Shown here one piece after another: positions 12,841-25,839 of a stretch of 64,000 nucleotides of DNA. Origin of the DNA: Epiperipatus broadwayi. Its lineage: Eukaryota; Onychophora; Udeonychophora; Euonychophora; Peripatidae. A program made the translations under genes and the position numbers. Numbering within the stretch: the first letter of the stretch is position 1; every line of letters begins with the position of its first letter. Below the pieces are notes generated by a model. It was given only the letters and a program-made list of their open reading frames with translations. It ran no database searches and had not been told where the DNA came from. Location of the stretch: assembly GCA_028023455.1 (NCBI GenBank), contig JAQFVV010006199.1, forward strand, positions 7,514,972 to 7,578,971. The letters are read 5' to 3'.

Positions 12841-13236
12841 AAATACATTAAATATCAGCCTTTTACAGCTATTGTACATGCACTTTTACAAGTGTTAAAT
12901 AATAAATGAATACTTTCACTGCCAATACAAGATATAGCATTTAAGAAAGAATAAAATGAATCCACTTATTCTTTCCGAACCCAAATGTTTATATATGGGC
13001 AAATCTTAAGTTCAGTCAGACAACGCGAACTGTAATTTAAAGTGAATGATCTATCTTCATGCTTTCTTTGCCAGTACTTAAGATTTGCCCATATATAAAC
13101 ATTTGGGTTTGGAAAGAATAAGTGGATTCATTTTAAATGCTATATCTTGTATTGGCAGTGAAAGTAATCATTTATTATTTAACACTCGTAAAAGTGCATG
13201 TACAATAGCTGTAAAAGGCTGATATTTAATGTATTT
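12841..13236. repeat. Foldback element, ~165-bp arms
   Basis: Left arm 12841-13010 and right arm 13077-13236 are near-identical reverse complements with a 66-bp unique spacer. The left arm has a 10-bp extra block (gaaagaataa, near 12945) that duplicates a nearby word and is absent on the right. Arm identity is high, so the structure is either young or kept similar by gene conversion. No frame of note; the + frame over the left arm is incidental. Confidence 0.9.
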
Positions 13237-14060
13237 CTTATTAATGTTTTTTTTCCAGAAATATCTTTTATTTTTTAGAATATCTTAATTTAATTCTGTT
13301 AATCTATCAAGTTCTTTTCTAAATCTACAAACGATACACTAGGGTTATATATTTTCAAAATGTTCAAAATTGCATGAAGATCTAACATAAAATTTATTAA
13401 TTTTTTTTTTTTTTATGACAATAGCTTAAAGAATGAGTAGGCAGGAAAATAAAAATAATTGTATGTAAAGATTATGAATAATTTCCAACACCATAAAGAA
13501 AAAAAAGTATCATATTTATAGCTGATGAGATCAAGTATTCATGGGAGTCACTATTGCTTGCCATTTCTTAGCAAAGTTTATTTTAAAATCTTATTTTATA
13601 TTAAAAGTTACTTCATAAAGATTTAATAGTGAAATCATATGTTTAGAATTGTCTGTTCATTAATTATTGGAATTTATTTACATCATTAAAATAAGACATG
13701 CAAGATGTAAATTACATTTTTTTATTAATTCTTTCCAAGATAATTTTTTACAATATTATTTTAAAAAAATAAAGAAATCAAAGTTGCAGAAATATAATAT
13801 TTTTGATTTTTAACATTTGATAAGGCAAATAATTTTTTTTTCTCAAAGAATTAGAAAAATTTAATATTAAAAAAAAAAGGAATTAGTATGACATTCCAAA
13901 AACAACTTCCTTTTGAAATGATTTATTGTAAGAAATGTTATTGTTTAAAGCATTTTAGTCATGAATCGAATTTTAATAAATGAATAGAAAGCATGAAAAA
14001 TCAGTTATGACGTAGAACATTTGAAGACTAACTAATGTTAATAAGAGTAACGTGATGTGA
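13237..14060. other. Intron, no distinct feature
   Basis: A+T-rich intronic sequence with poly-A and poly-T tracts. No coding or RNA signal seen. Confidence 0.55.
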
Positions 14061-15795
14061 TGTGCCACCAAGTGCAAGCCTTTATAATCAATGGATGCAG
14101 GAAAGTTTGTGCATAAAATCCCTATCTATACAAGTGAATGAGCTTATGTTGGAATCATCATGATGTCTTCATTTTGGGCTCCTAGCTTTACAGATAAATA
14201 AATCTATTTACAGATAAATCAATAAAAGTTGGCTGCTGAGGATTGCATTAAATCCTAAAATCGAGATGCAGTGCTCTCAAATCCAAGGCTCCTCGCTGAT
14301 GAAATCCACAAGTTTTGGATGAGTAGGCACTAGATAGGAATTTTATGCACAAACCTTCCTGCATCCATTGATTACAAAGGCTTGCATTTGGTTGGCAATA
14401 CTGTATGGAGAGGTTGGTATTCTTATTAGCAGCATATGGTGATTGTGTGATGGTTTTATACCTATCCTTTTCATAAGATAATGGAAACTGTGGTTTTTGA
14501 AAAACCGAAGACACCAAAATGTAGAGATGCTGACCTGAGTTCAGATCTATATGATTGTAGAAGCAAATGAGCTTGGGTTGGAAACATTATGTTTTCATTT
14601 TGGGCTCCTAACTTTCTAATTAATCAAATAGATAAAAGATGGCTGCTCGAAGGTTGCTATATATCTTAAGATCTAGGTGCAAGGCTACTGATTGATGAAA
14701 GCCACAAGCTAGAAACTACTCTGGAGATGTTGGATGAATAGGCACTAGATAGGGATTTTATGCACAAACTTTCTGCATCCATTAATTATGAAGATTTGCA
14801 CTTGGTGGCACTACTGTATGGAGAATTTAGTGTATTCTTATAAACACCATGTGTAAACATGTGAAATGGTGATCCTGTGATATTTTTATGGTTTTATACC
14901 TATCCTGCCCATAGGATAATGGTAACTGTGATTTTTGAATAACCAGATAGCAAAAATGTATAGATGCTGAACTGAGTTCAGATCTACATGACTGTAGAGA
15001 TGACTGTAGAAGCAAATGAGCTTGGGTTGTAAACATTATGGTATTTTTAACTTGGGCTCCTAGCTTTATAGTTAAGTTAACCAAATAGGTAAAAGTTGGC
15101 TGCTGAATGGTTGCATTAGATCCTAAGATCAAATCCAAGGCTTCTCACTGATGAAAGCAACAAACTAGAAACTAGTCTGGGGATGTTGGATGAGTAGACA
15201 CTAGGTAGGGATTTTATAAACAAACCTTTCTGCATCTATTGATTATGAAGGCTTGCACTTGGTGGAACTTTTGTATGAAGAGTTTAGTACTCTTATTAAC
15301 ACCATGTGTAAGCATATGAAATGATGATCATGTGATGTTTTGTTGGTTTTATACCTATCCTACTCATAGAATAATGCTGACTGTGGTTTTTGAAAAATCA
15401 AAGACACCAAAATGTAGAGATGCTGAACTGAGTTTATATCTATAGACTACATAAGTGAATGAGCTTGGGTTGGAAACATTAAGATGTTTTCATCTTCGGC
15501 TCCTATCTTTATAGTTAAAATAATTAAATAAAAGGTGGCCCCTGGACGATTGCATTAGATCCTAAGATCTAGGTGCAGTGCTTTCAAATTCAAGGCTCCT
15601 CACTGATGAAAGCCACAAGCTAGAAATTAGTCTGGGGATGTTGCATGAGTAGGCATTAGATAGGGATTTGATGTACAAACCTTTCTGCATCCATTGATTA
15701 TGAAGGCTTACAACACTACTGTATTGGAGAGTTTGGTAACATTATTAACAGCATGGGTAAGCATATGAAATGGATCATATGATGTTTTATGGTTA
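14061..15795. repeat. ~440-bp tandem array, about four units, with inverted end
   Basis: Four diverged units share blocks such as gagcttgggttggaaacatt, gatgaaagccacaagctaga and tgcatccattgattatgaag. The first block recurs near 14140, 14569, 15018 and 15461, giving periods of 429, 449 and 443 bp. The left edge, 14061-14127, is the reverse complement of the unit's cacttggtggcac/tgcatccattgat segment, so the array begins with an inverted partial copy. The minus-strand frames of 89 and 103 codons within it arise from the repeat and match no known protein. Confidence 0.85.
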
Positions 15796-17276
15796 TATTA
15801 ACTAATGTTAGTAAATAAGTTGAATATGATAGCTGATTTTTCACAACTTATTATTTTTAAACATGCATTGATGGAATTTCTTTGACAAAACTTTTTTTTA
15901 AGTTAACCCTACCTCTTTAAGGGTTATAACAAATATATTTTTACAGTTTTTTCTGTATTTCTACCATTTCTGTCTATTTTGTTCTGTTATGGCTTTCTTT
16001 TTTAGTGCCTCATGTCTACTTTTTTTTTCTTCTTCCAATATCTTCTTTAATTTTATTATTATTATTATGTCGTAATATTTTTTCGTATGATACAGTTTTA
16101 TTTTAAAATAATTTCTTGAGTTGTAGTTAAGAACTAAATCAAAAGAATTTTTATAACTTCCAGACTATGCTTATAAAAAATATAGTAATTGACTATTATT
16201 GTTATAATTGAATGATTAATAACTTTGGAGATCATATGACATTAATGCACTATGGTGGGTTACTGTTGAATCTATTACTCTATCAATACAGTAAACAGTT
16301 CAGGGCATTATTGCTCTCTTATTTGAATTAAAACAAAAAAAAGAAAGGATGTAGTTACATGAGAATGATATATTAAAAGAGATTGAGATGATGAAAAAAA
16401 AATTATATAATAGGACAAAAGGCAAAAAGAAAGGAAAAGATTCACTTCTTATGAATAATTCAGTAGAGGCTAAATATTATATATTTTTAAATAGTATATT
16501 TTTTTTGGAAGTTCTCTTCAGTTGTGGTAACATCCTGAATATTTTGCTCAGGAAAAGGTGAGAAGAAGAAATTTTAATATTGAATGGAACTGTTCCTGCC
16601 TATCATCATTTGACATCACGAGCAACTGACTATATGAAAAAAAAGTTATAGTATTTTCAGAATGAAATTTATATGCATTGAAATTATATTTAAAATTGGG
16701 TCATACTTATTTGTGAGTAGGTACATGTATGTATATGTAGTATCACTCAGTTTCAACATGGTTAATGTAAAAGTCTGAAATATTCTCATTATTTAAATTG
16801 TAAGTTTGGTTTATTGTTCTGGAGTTCATAAGAAATTCAAGCAATGGAAGTGGCAGAACTAGGCCACAATCACTAGATCTTGAGCTTCCACTATTTGTCC
16901 ACTGTATTAAAGAATTCAAATCAAAATAATTGAATGGTTTATTACTCAGAAGTTTAAACATTGGAAATGATCAAATTGAGCCACAATCCATAGATCCTGA
17001 ACTTCGATTCTCCCCTTTATGATTTCATCAAACCACGCAAAACACTTTGATGTTAAACATTTTGGATAATTTGAAAAATATGATATAAAGTTTATATAAT
17101 TCATTTTCTTTTTTCTTTTTGGATAGTATTTTTATGCAAAATTGTGAAAAATCTAGTAATACAGTAGGATTGTGTTAACACTGAAAAACAAGCGTGAAAA
17201 AAAGGAAAGTTTACAAACATTGATAATGAGTTATAAGCAATTGTGTTGTAATATCACTTTGTCTGTTCTTGATTAG
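15796..17276. other. Intron sequence; possible LINE 3' debris
   Basis: A+T-rich, with a small hairpin (aaccctacctctttaagggtt) near 15904-15926. The segment 16743-17030 contains two diverged copies of a phrase (aggccacaatcactagatct ... / agccacaatccatagatcct ...). A 72-codon minus frame here has no recognised domain; it may be the trailing part of the LINE fragment just to its right, but this is not demonstrable. Confidence 0.4.
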
Positions 17277-17277
17277 T

Positions 17278-17660
17278 CTAAATTGGGAACATTAAAAAGG
17301 GATCAAGTGTCTTCAAATAGCAAAGGTCATCTCTTGTTTTGATTTTATACATTGTTCTGAGAAAGAAGAGCTCCTCTTCTTGTTCTGATATCCCGAAGAC
17401 CATTTTACAGCGAACAGCCCACATTGCATATACTATGAATATTGAAATTCTAATCTTTGAATAAGTCCCGGAGTTCACATAGTCCTTGATGGAGGTGATT
17501 GTCTGTAGACCAATTTTTGAGTGATCATCAATTATTTTTCTTATTTTTGTTAGTCTGATGCAATCATTAATTAGATGATCTATGGTTTCTTCACTATGTT
17601 TACACAATTGGCAAGTAACACTATGTTTACACAATTGGCAAGTAAGTTCAAGCTTAGTTA
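17278..17660 (-). pseudogene. Non-LTR retrotransposon fragment, C-terminal zinc-knuckle region
   Basis: The minus-strand frame reads CQLCKHSEETIDHLINDC near its start. This is a Cys-x2-Cys ... His ... Cys pattern followed by an aromatic-rich tail (FIVYAMWAVRCKMVFG). Such a zinc-binding module follows the reverse transcriptase in many LINE ORF2 proteins. About 118 codons stay open to a stop at 17278. No reverse-transcriptase core is joined to it, so the copy is 5'-truncated. The 27-bp segment coding CQLCKHSVT is tandemly duplicated (about 17597-17650), giving two half-knuckles in a row. The identity of the LINE clade is unresolved. Confidence 0.6.
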
Positions 17661-20600
17661 AACCTATTTTTGCAATTCAAAAATTACAACTCACAAAGTG
17701 TACAAAAAATTTTCAGATTTGATCATATTAATTACTTGATTTTAATAATTTTTTTTTGTAGATTTTAATCACAATAATATCATTATGATTAGTCTAAATT
17801 TTTATTATTTTTATTTTGCAGTTTTTATTCATAATTATCACAAAAAATTATTATGAAAAACCTTTAGACATCGAAAATATATATTCTTGTAAGAGATTAT
17901 AATATTATATCAAATACATTAACATATTTAATGATAATACATTTAGAAGAATCTATAATAAGGCTTCATAGCAATATAAAAAATTCTGAAAGTAAAATTC
18001 TTTGATGTTTCATAGTTATCTATTGCAACAGTTATAATCATAAAATATTAAGTTCAAAACTTGTGTTTGAATCTCAAACCATTAGCTTGAATCATTTAAA
18101 AGATGTAAAAAAGGAAGTTTAAGTGCATTACAATGCTTCTCATTGATTATGGCCAATAACCAAAAACAGATCTAAAGTTTAAGATATGTTACTTATGTCT
18201 GGCATCCATTTATTAATTTAGCTTACAATGGATAACTCTTAAATAGAATAAATAGAGTTATTACTGCTCCTAATGCATTGAAATTAGTTGGTGGAAATAT
18301 AAAAATAAATAAATATATGGACACATTTTAAGTATATTTATATAAGTTTGTATACAAAAATGTTCAGAAATTGGACGAAATAACTAAAATACCTGGCATA
18401 TTAGTATTTTTTTTGACATTATGTAATACCAAAATGAAAATAGATATTATCTTTTTTTTTTTTAATTAGAACTTTAAGCAAGTAATATGAAATATCTGCT
18501 AGAAACCTTAAAATAATTTCATAAATCTATTTAGACCTTTCTGAGCTTCAAAGAAATTAAATTATTACATCTAATTATCTGGATTGTTGATATTCAATCA
18601 AAACTGAGTAATCGACTGTTTCAAGAGTATCTGCCAAGAAAAGTAGTGTATAAAACCACAGCAGGATAAATTGCAACTTAAGTCAGTACATATTCAAAAA
18701 ATTCAATGTTTACTAAACTTAACAATAAATGTTGGGAAATGTATCATATCGTTAGTAGCGATTATTTATAATTTTAATTTATTTTTTTTGACAATTGCTT
18801 AAAGAAGGCTTTTATCAAGCTTGTATAATGCTATAGATTTGTCAAGATTTGTACAAATGTATCGTTATGATTTCTCTTGGACAAATTCTTATTGTGTTGG
18901 ACCATATCACAACTCCATTCCACTTGAATATTTTGAAAAAACAAACATGTTTGATATTTTCCAATTAACACCACTATCATAGATTAGTAGTATTATTTTG
19001 AGAAATATAAAAATGACTGACTTATTCAATCATTCAATTTTATATACTTTTTATATCTGTCAGAGAAAGCTAGATATTTTTTATAAAATGGTGGTTTAAT
19101 ATTTTCCTAGATAATTCTATTTTATATAGAATTCAAACACTTTTTGATAAACATGGCAACCATGTACAATATTAATAAAAATATCATGTATATTCATTTT
19201 ATTTTATTCAGCCTCTGTACATTAAATAAAAATGCATTAAAGAAAGATGAAAACATTCATTAAAAACAAAAGTTCAAAATAGGCAAAAGTCATTGTTATG
19301 ATAGTATTTGATTGTGGGTTGAAGTTTTTGAGGAATTGAATTTTTACCAAATTTGATTTTTTTTTTGACTTCAAATAGTGTTTTATTATATATATGTATG
19401 CACACACACACAATATAAAAATGAAGTTATATGTGGGTTTGCTTTCATCATTTTCTGAATATGTTATATAATTGCTCATTTTTTTTATTGTTTGAAATAA
19501 TTCAAATATACATGTCAGTTATTGTATTAATATTTGTGGTTTTATTATCTCAGTGAAAGATTAGTTTTACAGCAAAGCATATAGATAATGGTTTATGTAC
19601 ACCATTGGAAATTATTCATTAGTAATTGTATATCACAATGAACTTGAGTAAATAACTATGACAAAACCAAATATAATATTAAAAAAACTGCATGAACCTT
19701 AAAAAGAAAAGGCAATTTCAAACCTAAGTACAACAAAAATGTAATCATTTTTAATAAAAAAATTGTATTTAAAATGAAATTAGATCTGTCATTCAAATTA
19801 GTATTTTCAATGATTTGTTAATAAAAAAAATGAAAATTTTAAATTGCAAAGATGGTTAATACTTTAACATAATTGCATAAAGTTGAATAAAAATAGGAAT
19901 TCCCAAAATGTTAATGTTTATGATTAAGAAATACTGAATAATACTATCCTTTAATATTATTTTGTAATATAAGCAATTAACTAAATAATCAAGAGTGTCT
20001 TGTAAGATGCAACATCATAGCAAATAAATAAAAAGAATTGCAAATATTTTTATTTCTCAACCATACAGATTTATGTTTTATCTTTTTAATTAACACAAGA
20101 TTAATGATGTCAATAATAATAGTGCCCCATGTTTCAGTTATATACTAATATAAATGTTCGTAAGTTTAATTTTCTCCACATATATCTATGGGTTCATGCA
20201 ATGCCATAAAAAAAAATAGTGACTAAAATAACTTATATTCATTCTTTTTCTGCTCAGTTACATCACATTTTATAAAAATATAATCTATACTAACCCTGTA
20301 AGGTTAGATTTAATAGGACCCCATTTTTAAACATTGCAAACTTGATAATAATCACATAATTTAGGAAGCAAATTAATATTTCAGTGAAACCCCCCCCCCC
20401 TCAATTGCAATTAATATGTTAATGTTATGGATACATATATGTTCTGGGTTGTAAATATTCTAACATTAATTAATCTAAAATTAAGAGAATGCTAATTGTA
20501 CTTTTTGTGTAATTATAGATATAAGTAATTCTTATGCACCTGCTTAACTTTTATCTATACTAATAATACAGTACTTCATTTTTACAACAATCACATTTAA

Positions 20601-20940
20601 AAATATTTATTTTTGGATGTAGTTGAATAGTGAGATTAATGAAAAAAATAACAACTAATTAATGAATTTGGTAAATATTATCTATAACTTACAACAATTT
20701 CTTTTTTCATCTTCTAATTATACATTTCATTGTTTAATGAAATTGTATAAATCTCTAATAATATTTATAGAGTCTAGTTTTTCTTTATTATTTTATTTCT
20801 GTTTGTCATACATTTTTCTCACTTCTTAAACTTTTTCTTATTAAAATTTATAGTATGCAACAGCAATATAGACTGATATTGTGAAGTTGTATTACAGTTG
20901 TTTCAACAGCCAAGTATTTCAAATATTGAGGCAGATAATG
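17661..20940. other. Intron, no distinct feature
   Basis: Long A+T-rich intronic stretch with a poly-C run near 20391-20400 and a CA microsatellite near 19400. Small frames are compositionally biased. Nothing else supported. Confidence 0.55.
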
Positions 20941-22909
20941 ATCACAAACCACTTCTTCTTATTACGTTAAAAACAATGTGGCCATTCTAATTCCAGAATT
21001 GCTATATGAGTAATTAAAGGATGGAAATGTAGTTGTACAATTACACAATTGTATTGACCCAGTTTGTGTAGCAAAAAAGAATGAATTTTTTCCAGATCTG
21101 AAGACACTTCTAACATGTGCTGTGGATCGATTAAAATTATTTGGACATTTAGTTGCTGATGATGCTATGCAGGAAAGGAAAAGCCAAAGCTGCAAAGAGA
21201 TCATTATTGGAACATGAAATTTACAGCTGAATTAAGAAAAACTTAGATATGGTAAAAGATAAAAATGAATCACGTATATATACATTAATTGGTGAATTAC
21301 GGTGTATTATTCAAGCTAAGTGCTAACAAGCAAGAAATGCGGTGGTTTTATTATAATGGATATCCTTTAAATGATTGATTGACATTAGTTTAATTTAATG
21401 GATATCCATTCAACATTAGTAAAGTATATGCTCCAACATTTTAAATAAGAGAAGAAATGGAGGTTTTACAATCAGGTGAAGAAGAAATTTGACAAAATTT
21501 CTATGCAGGACATGCATTTAATGCTTGATGACTAAAAATATCAAATTGGAAATAAAAAAGGAAATGCAATGTGGACTTGTGTCTAGCAGTTATCCACGAG
21601 AGTAATAAATTTTTGTGAATTCAATGATCTTTTTATTGCCAGATTATAAGCACATTATCAGATGTAATTTCTAGAAGTAAAGTAATGAATGTTTGACAAT
21701 CAACACTGGAGAATAGAAGTTTAATAGAAAAAACATGACTGGAAGCAGATTAGGAAAAAAACATGAGTTACATAAAACTTTTAAAAAAAATTAAAAAGAA
21801 TTACAAATACAGCCAATGCTATTGTTAAAAATTTAAAAATATACTGATTGCCTTCAGGAATAAAATTGACAATGAATCAGATGAACTATAGATGAAAGTG
21901 AACCAAATAATTAAATATTTATTTGAGAGAAATTTTAATAAGATGAAACAAACAGAGAATACAAAATGGATGTCAGTGATAATTTCAAAGAATATAAGAT
22001 AAATCAAAATTAAAAAGATGTTTTAAGAGAATTTAATAGGAAATTTCAAAGAGCATATAGAAAGATGAAATTCCAGTTTCATGATACTGATTGCAAAGAC
22101 ATTAATAATGGAAACCAGCTTAGAAAATCAAGCTATTTTTAAAGAAATTTTTGAGATCAAAGATCATTTTAGGTATGAATAGGTTTGTTGAAAAATGCTA
22201 TTACAGATTATCAAGATAGATAAAATTCATTCCAGAGGTGGAAGCAATATACAGAAAGTCTATGTATTATAAAGATATCAAACAATACTCTTTTGATGTG
22301 ACATTTTAAGTTGAAGAATTTTTATTAATGAATGAGGTCAGATTAGCTTTGAGATCATTAATAAAAAAAAATACGGCCATTAGAATTGATATTATTGTAT
22401 CAGAAATTTTGCAGTAAAGTGACGAATTTATAAAAGTACTAATTAAATTATGCTAATTTATCTGGAAACTATTTAAATGTCTGCAGATTTGGAAGAAATC
22501 ATTTTATATTTCGGTACCAAAGAAAGGAATCTGGAATGACTTGCATTAAGTAAGATATTATTCTTTTGAAAATTACTGCTAGATATATAAGCTAATTTCA
22601 ATAAAAGTTAAAGGACTAGAAACATTGAAATAGCTAAAGAATATCAGAAAAAAGTCTTAGACGTACTTTATTTATTACAACAAAGCTTTTTATTTAGTTA
22701 ACCATGTTAAATTATGAAATATTTTTACAAAAATGAAGGTATTAAACATTTCCTTATTTTTATAACTGATTTTTATTTGGGACTAATATCTATTATTATG
22801 TTAGACTGATGAAATAGATTTGTTTTTTTATTGGCAAAGGGATTTATATTACATACTGAATATATAATTTTCTTCTTCCTTTTCTTATGTATTGTTTTCT
22901 ACTTTTATA

Positions 22910-23253
22910 TATTATATCATTTATAACTTTCTTTAACACTTTAACAATACTATTTTTTATGTCAAAACTTTATTCTAACAGTTTCGACGGTCCTGCATTC
23001 ATCATCAGACCTACAATATCCAAATATATAATTATACAATTAATATATTTTATACACATATTCATTTACATAATTAAATACATAAATAAAATATACATTT
23101 TAATCTAACCATTATATATTTAACTATCTATATGAATATGTGTGTAAAATGTATTAATTGTATAATTATATATTTGGATATTGTAGAATAAAGTTTTGAT
23201 ATAAAAAATAGTATTGTTAAAGTATTAAAGAAAGTTGTAAATGGTATGATACT
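22910..23253. repeat. Foldback inserted in the LINE relic, with asymmetric arms
   Basis: Left arm 22910-23065 and right arm 23132-23253 are reverse complements around a spacer of about 66 bp. The left arm carries about 34 bp that are absent from the right, where the flanking sequence joins directly at ttgtagaata (23181-23190). The extra block, read on the minus strand, is the hammerhead-like core annotated separately. The + frame of 73 codons across it is incidental. Confidence 0.85.
22978..23010 (-). ncRNA. Hammerhead-like ribozyme core (candidate)
   Basis: On the minus strand CTGATGA (23008-23002) is followed by GAAAC (22985-22981), separated by 16 bases. The upstream ttgtag and downstream agaataaagtttt parallel the copy at 541-625. 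The two invariant blocks fit a hammerhead, but the central helix is weak here (only two or three pairs) and the outer stems were not modelled. It may be an inactive descendant of a retroelement ribozyme. Confidence 0.35.
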
Positions 23254-24000
23254 GAATATATAAAGAGTGAAGCTATGTTGTATAAAAATTATGGGTTAAG
23301 ATTTTGTGGAATACATATTTTCCATGTTAGATACATTATTGGCATTATAGTTATAGCTGAAAATTGCAATGATATCAAGATTCTCATTAGTAATAGTGAA
23401 AATATGAATTATGAGCAGATGTGAAGATTATAATCACAGAACCATAAGCTAATTTCTAAATTTATAACAAAAACATAATATTTTTTTTCTTATTGAATCA
23501 TTCATCATAATAAAGAATATTGTAGTCAAGAGATTCATCATTAACTAACAAGTTGCAACCAAAAATCTACTAAATTTTTTTAGATGTTATGACATATTTT
23601 TATAAAAATCCTATAATTGTCTATGCATGTAAAGTTGGATGCAGAAAAAGCTTGATAGGTAAAGTATTGATGTTTTTAAACTATGATACTGACATAGATT
23701 TTTGAAATTACTGGGTACAATAAGGACAAACAAGTAGCTCAGATTAAACCTGAAGTCTTGCTTGATGCATAAATAATCAAATGAAAATTATCTTCATTTA
23801 GTTATAACATGAAATTATACAGTTTATTAGAAAAGAGTATATTATATAGAAAGTTTGTTAGTATAAGAAAATGAATCGGTATCTCAATAATGTTTATGTC
23901 TTTGAGCAGTTTGAAAAAACAGATTTTGTAGAAATGCTATCAGGAATAGATGTTAAATTGATTGTACATAATATTATTAAAAATAAAGTCTGGTATTGAT

Positions 24001-24669
24001 TTTAGTTTATTTTCAAGTAAAATACTTTTAATATTAAAATACCAGTCTCTAAATTATGACTTTTAACATTCTCATTTTGGAAGAATGTTAAAAACATTCT
24101 TTGGTAATTTAAATAAAAAAGTGTATGTTCATTTTTTTAAATTTTATTTTCATTTTTTCAGGTTTTCTATAATTATACATTTTTTCTTTATTTTCATCCA
24201 TATATATATATATATTTTGGGGAAAAAAAAAATTTGTTGAAAATTTTCTTTTTTCCATATTGTTATATTTGTTTATATATATATATTGGCTTTTATAAGT
24301 GGTTTTTTAATTATTTTTTGTAAATAAGTTAGCTGACACTGCACCTAATATCTTTCTGTATTATTTTTTTTATTCATTTTTTAATAGACCTCCAAACAGT
24401 CTTGTTTATTATTATTTCATTAACTATATATATATATTCTAAATGTTAGATCAAAAAAAAAAATTTGTAGTTCTTATGCGCAAATTTCATAAGCATTTGA
24501 TGCCATTATATATTTTGAAAACATATATACTATCCATCAACAAATATATCATTTCAGTTGTAGTTTGACATTGATTTCTTTACAATCAATCATAAAAATT
24601 ACTGCATTAAATTTAATATTGGATATTGATTATAAAATGAATTACTGTGTTAAACACACATATCTAAAT
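24001..24669. other. Intron, AT microsatellites
   Basis: Poly-T and (TA)n tracts around 24120-24450; no other feature. Confidence 0.55.
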
Positions 24670-25284
24670 GAATAATCGGTTGTTTTCTCATCCTTGGTAT
24701 TCGCCTTAAGATGTCGCTACTTCTAGGTAAATTCCTAGAAATATACCATTTCACCGGCCTTCACCAACCAAAAAAGGAATTTTTCTACGTTATAGAGCAG
24801 AAAAGTCCTCACGTTAATGTTGGATGGAGGAGGCGGTGACAGAAGCCAACACAAAGAGACTTCTTTCTATGATAAAACACAGAAAGAGTTCCCGATGGCT
24901 GCCGGTTATGGCTTTTTTTCTATGCTAAAAGCAAAGAGAAAGAAATGCCTTGATCGGCTGCCGTAGTAGTCGATTTTGTTCATCATTTTCTCGTAATAGT
25001 AGAATATCTATTTTCTCTGTAGTTTCGTGTGAGAGTGTGGGTATTTGATGCAGTCGTAGTTTTTTTAAATTTAATAAGATGTCTATTTTTTTTAATGTGT
25101 TGTAACTTACTTTACTGTTGTAAGTTTAGTAATAATGTCCTGAAGATTCCATTATGAAGGGGTAACCCTCAAAAATTGCTTTTAAGGGTGCAAAAGGAAA
25201 AAAAAATTAAAGGATCACGCAAAAAGTACCATTTTCACGAGAATTTGTCTGTGACCAGTTACTTTTGCTATATATATATATACT

Positions 25285-25760
25285 CACAAACAAAAACAAC
25301 CCATTGTCTAATTATTAGGAATTACTTGTCCGAAAAATAAAATTAGTCGGGTATTATTTTTTTTTTGTTTTCTTACATTTATTATTTCAAAATAAGATTA
25401 GTTTTTATATCTACACACTAACAAAAACAACCCAGTTCTTGATTAATTACTGTCTTTAAAAAAAAAAAAGCAAATTCAACGGGGTTTGATTTTTTTCAAT
25501 GGAGTCTTTGAATTACAGTTTGTTTGTTTTTATATATACACAAAATTTATCAAAAAAAAAAAAAAAGAAACCCACTTTCTGATTAATTACTGTCAAAAGA
25601 AACGCAAATTAGTCAGCTATCATTTTTAAATTTAGTATTTCAATAATGGTACCCTTTTTATATAGACAGACTTAACAAAAACAACCCACTTTCTGATTCA
25701 TTACTGTCCCCCCCAAAAAAAAAGAAAACGGAAATTAGTCAGGTATCATTTTTCAATCAA
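25285..25760. repeat. Minisatellite A1, ~130-bp units, four copies
   Basis: Units built on aacaaaaacaacccactttc, tgattaattactgtc and aaattagtcaggtatcattt; the anchors lie near 25290, 25420, 25560 and 25677. Internal to TIR element A. Confidence 0.8.
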
Positions 25761-25839
25761 GTCTTTTAATGACAGTCGGGTATCAATTCTAAATTGTAGT
25801 ATATAAATTACATTACTTTTGATAGATTTAGAATTACCT

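Larger units (their letters stand above)
20950..24000 (+). pseudogene. RTE/CFDP2-like LINE relic (endonuclease-reverse transcriptase)
   Basis: A badly decayed non-LTR retrotransposon on the + strand. A short open stretch (21014-21213) runs into IIIGT, stop, NLQLN, where family members read IGTWNVRTL at the start of the apurinic endonuclease; the Trp is now TGA. Further on are KKCGGFIIM (near 21335), the palm approach VEEFLLMNEVRLALRSL followed by lysine-rich KNTA (near 22310-22380), a SVPKKGIWND segment (near 22512) matching the usual IPKKGD motif, and VIAENCNDIKILI (near 23350) where ADD...LLAENEEDLQ is expected. Stops and frameshifts are frequent, so it is dead. A palindrome at 22910-23253 interrupts it. 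Both reverse transcription and endonuclease functions are lost. Confidence 0.65.

Noticed and set aside
12614-12898. 94-codon + frame as a membrane protein
   Set aside because: Hydrophobicity follows from T-rich codons; it overlaps a palindrome arm and has no family signature.
20962-21204. 80-codon minus frame
   Set aside because: Antisense of the LINE relic leader; the + strand reading leads into the endonuclease motif instead.
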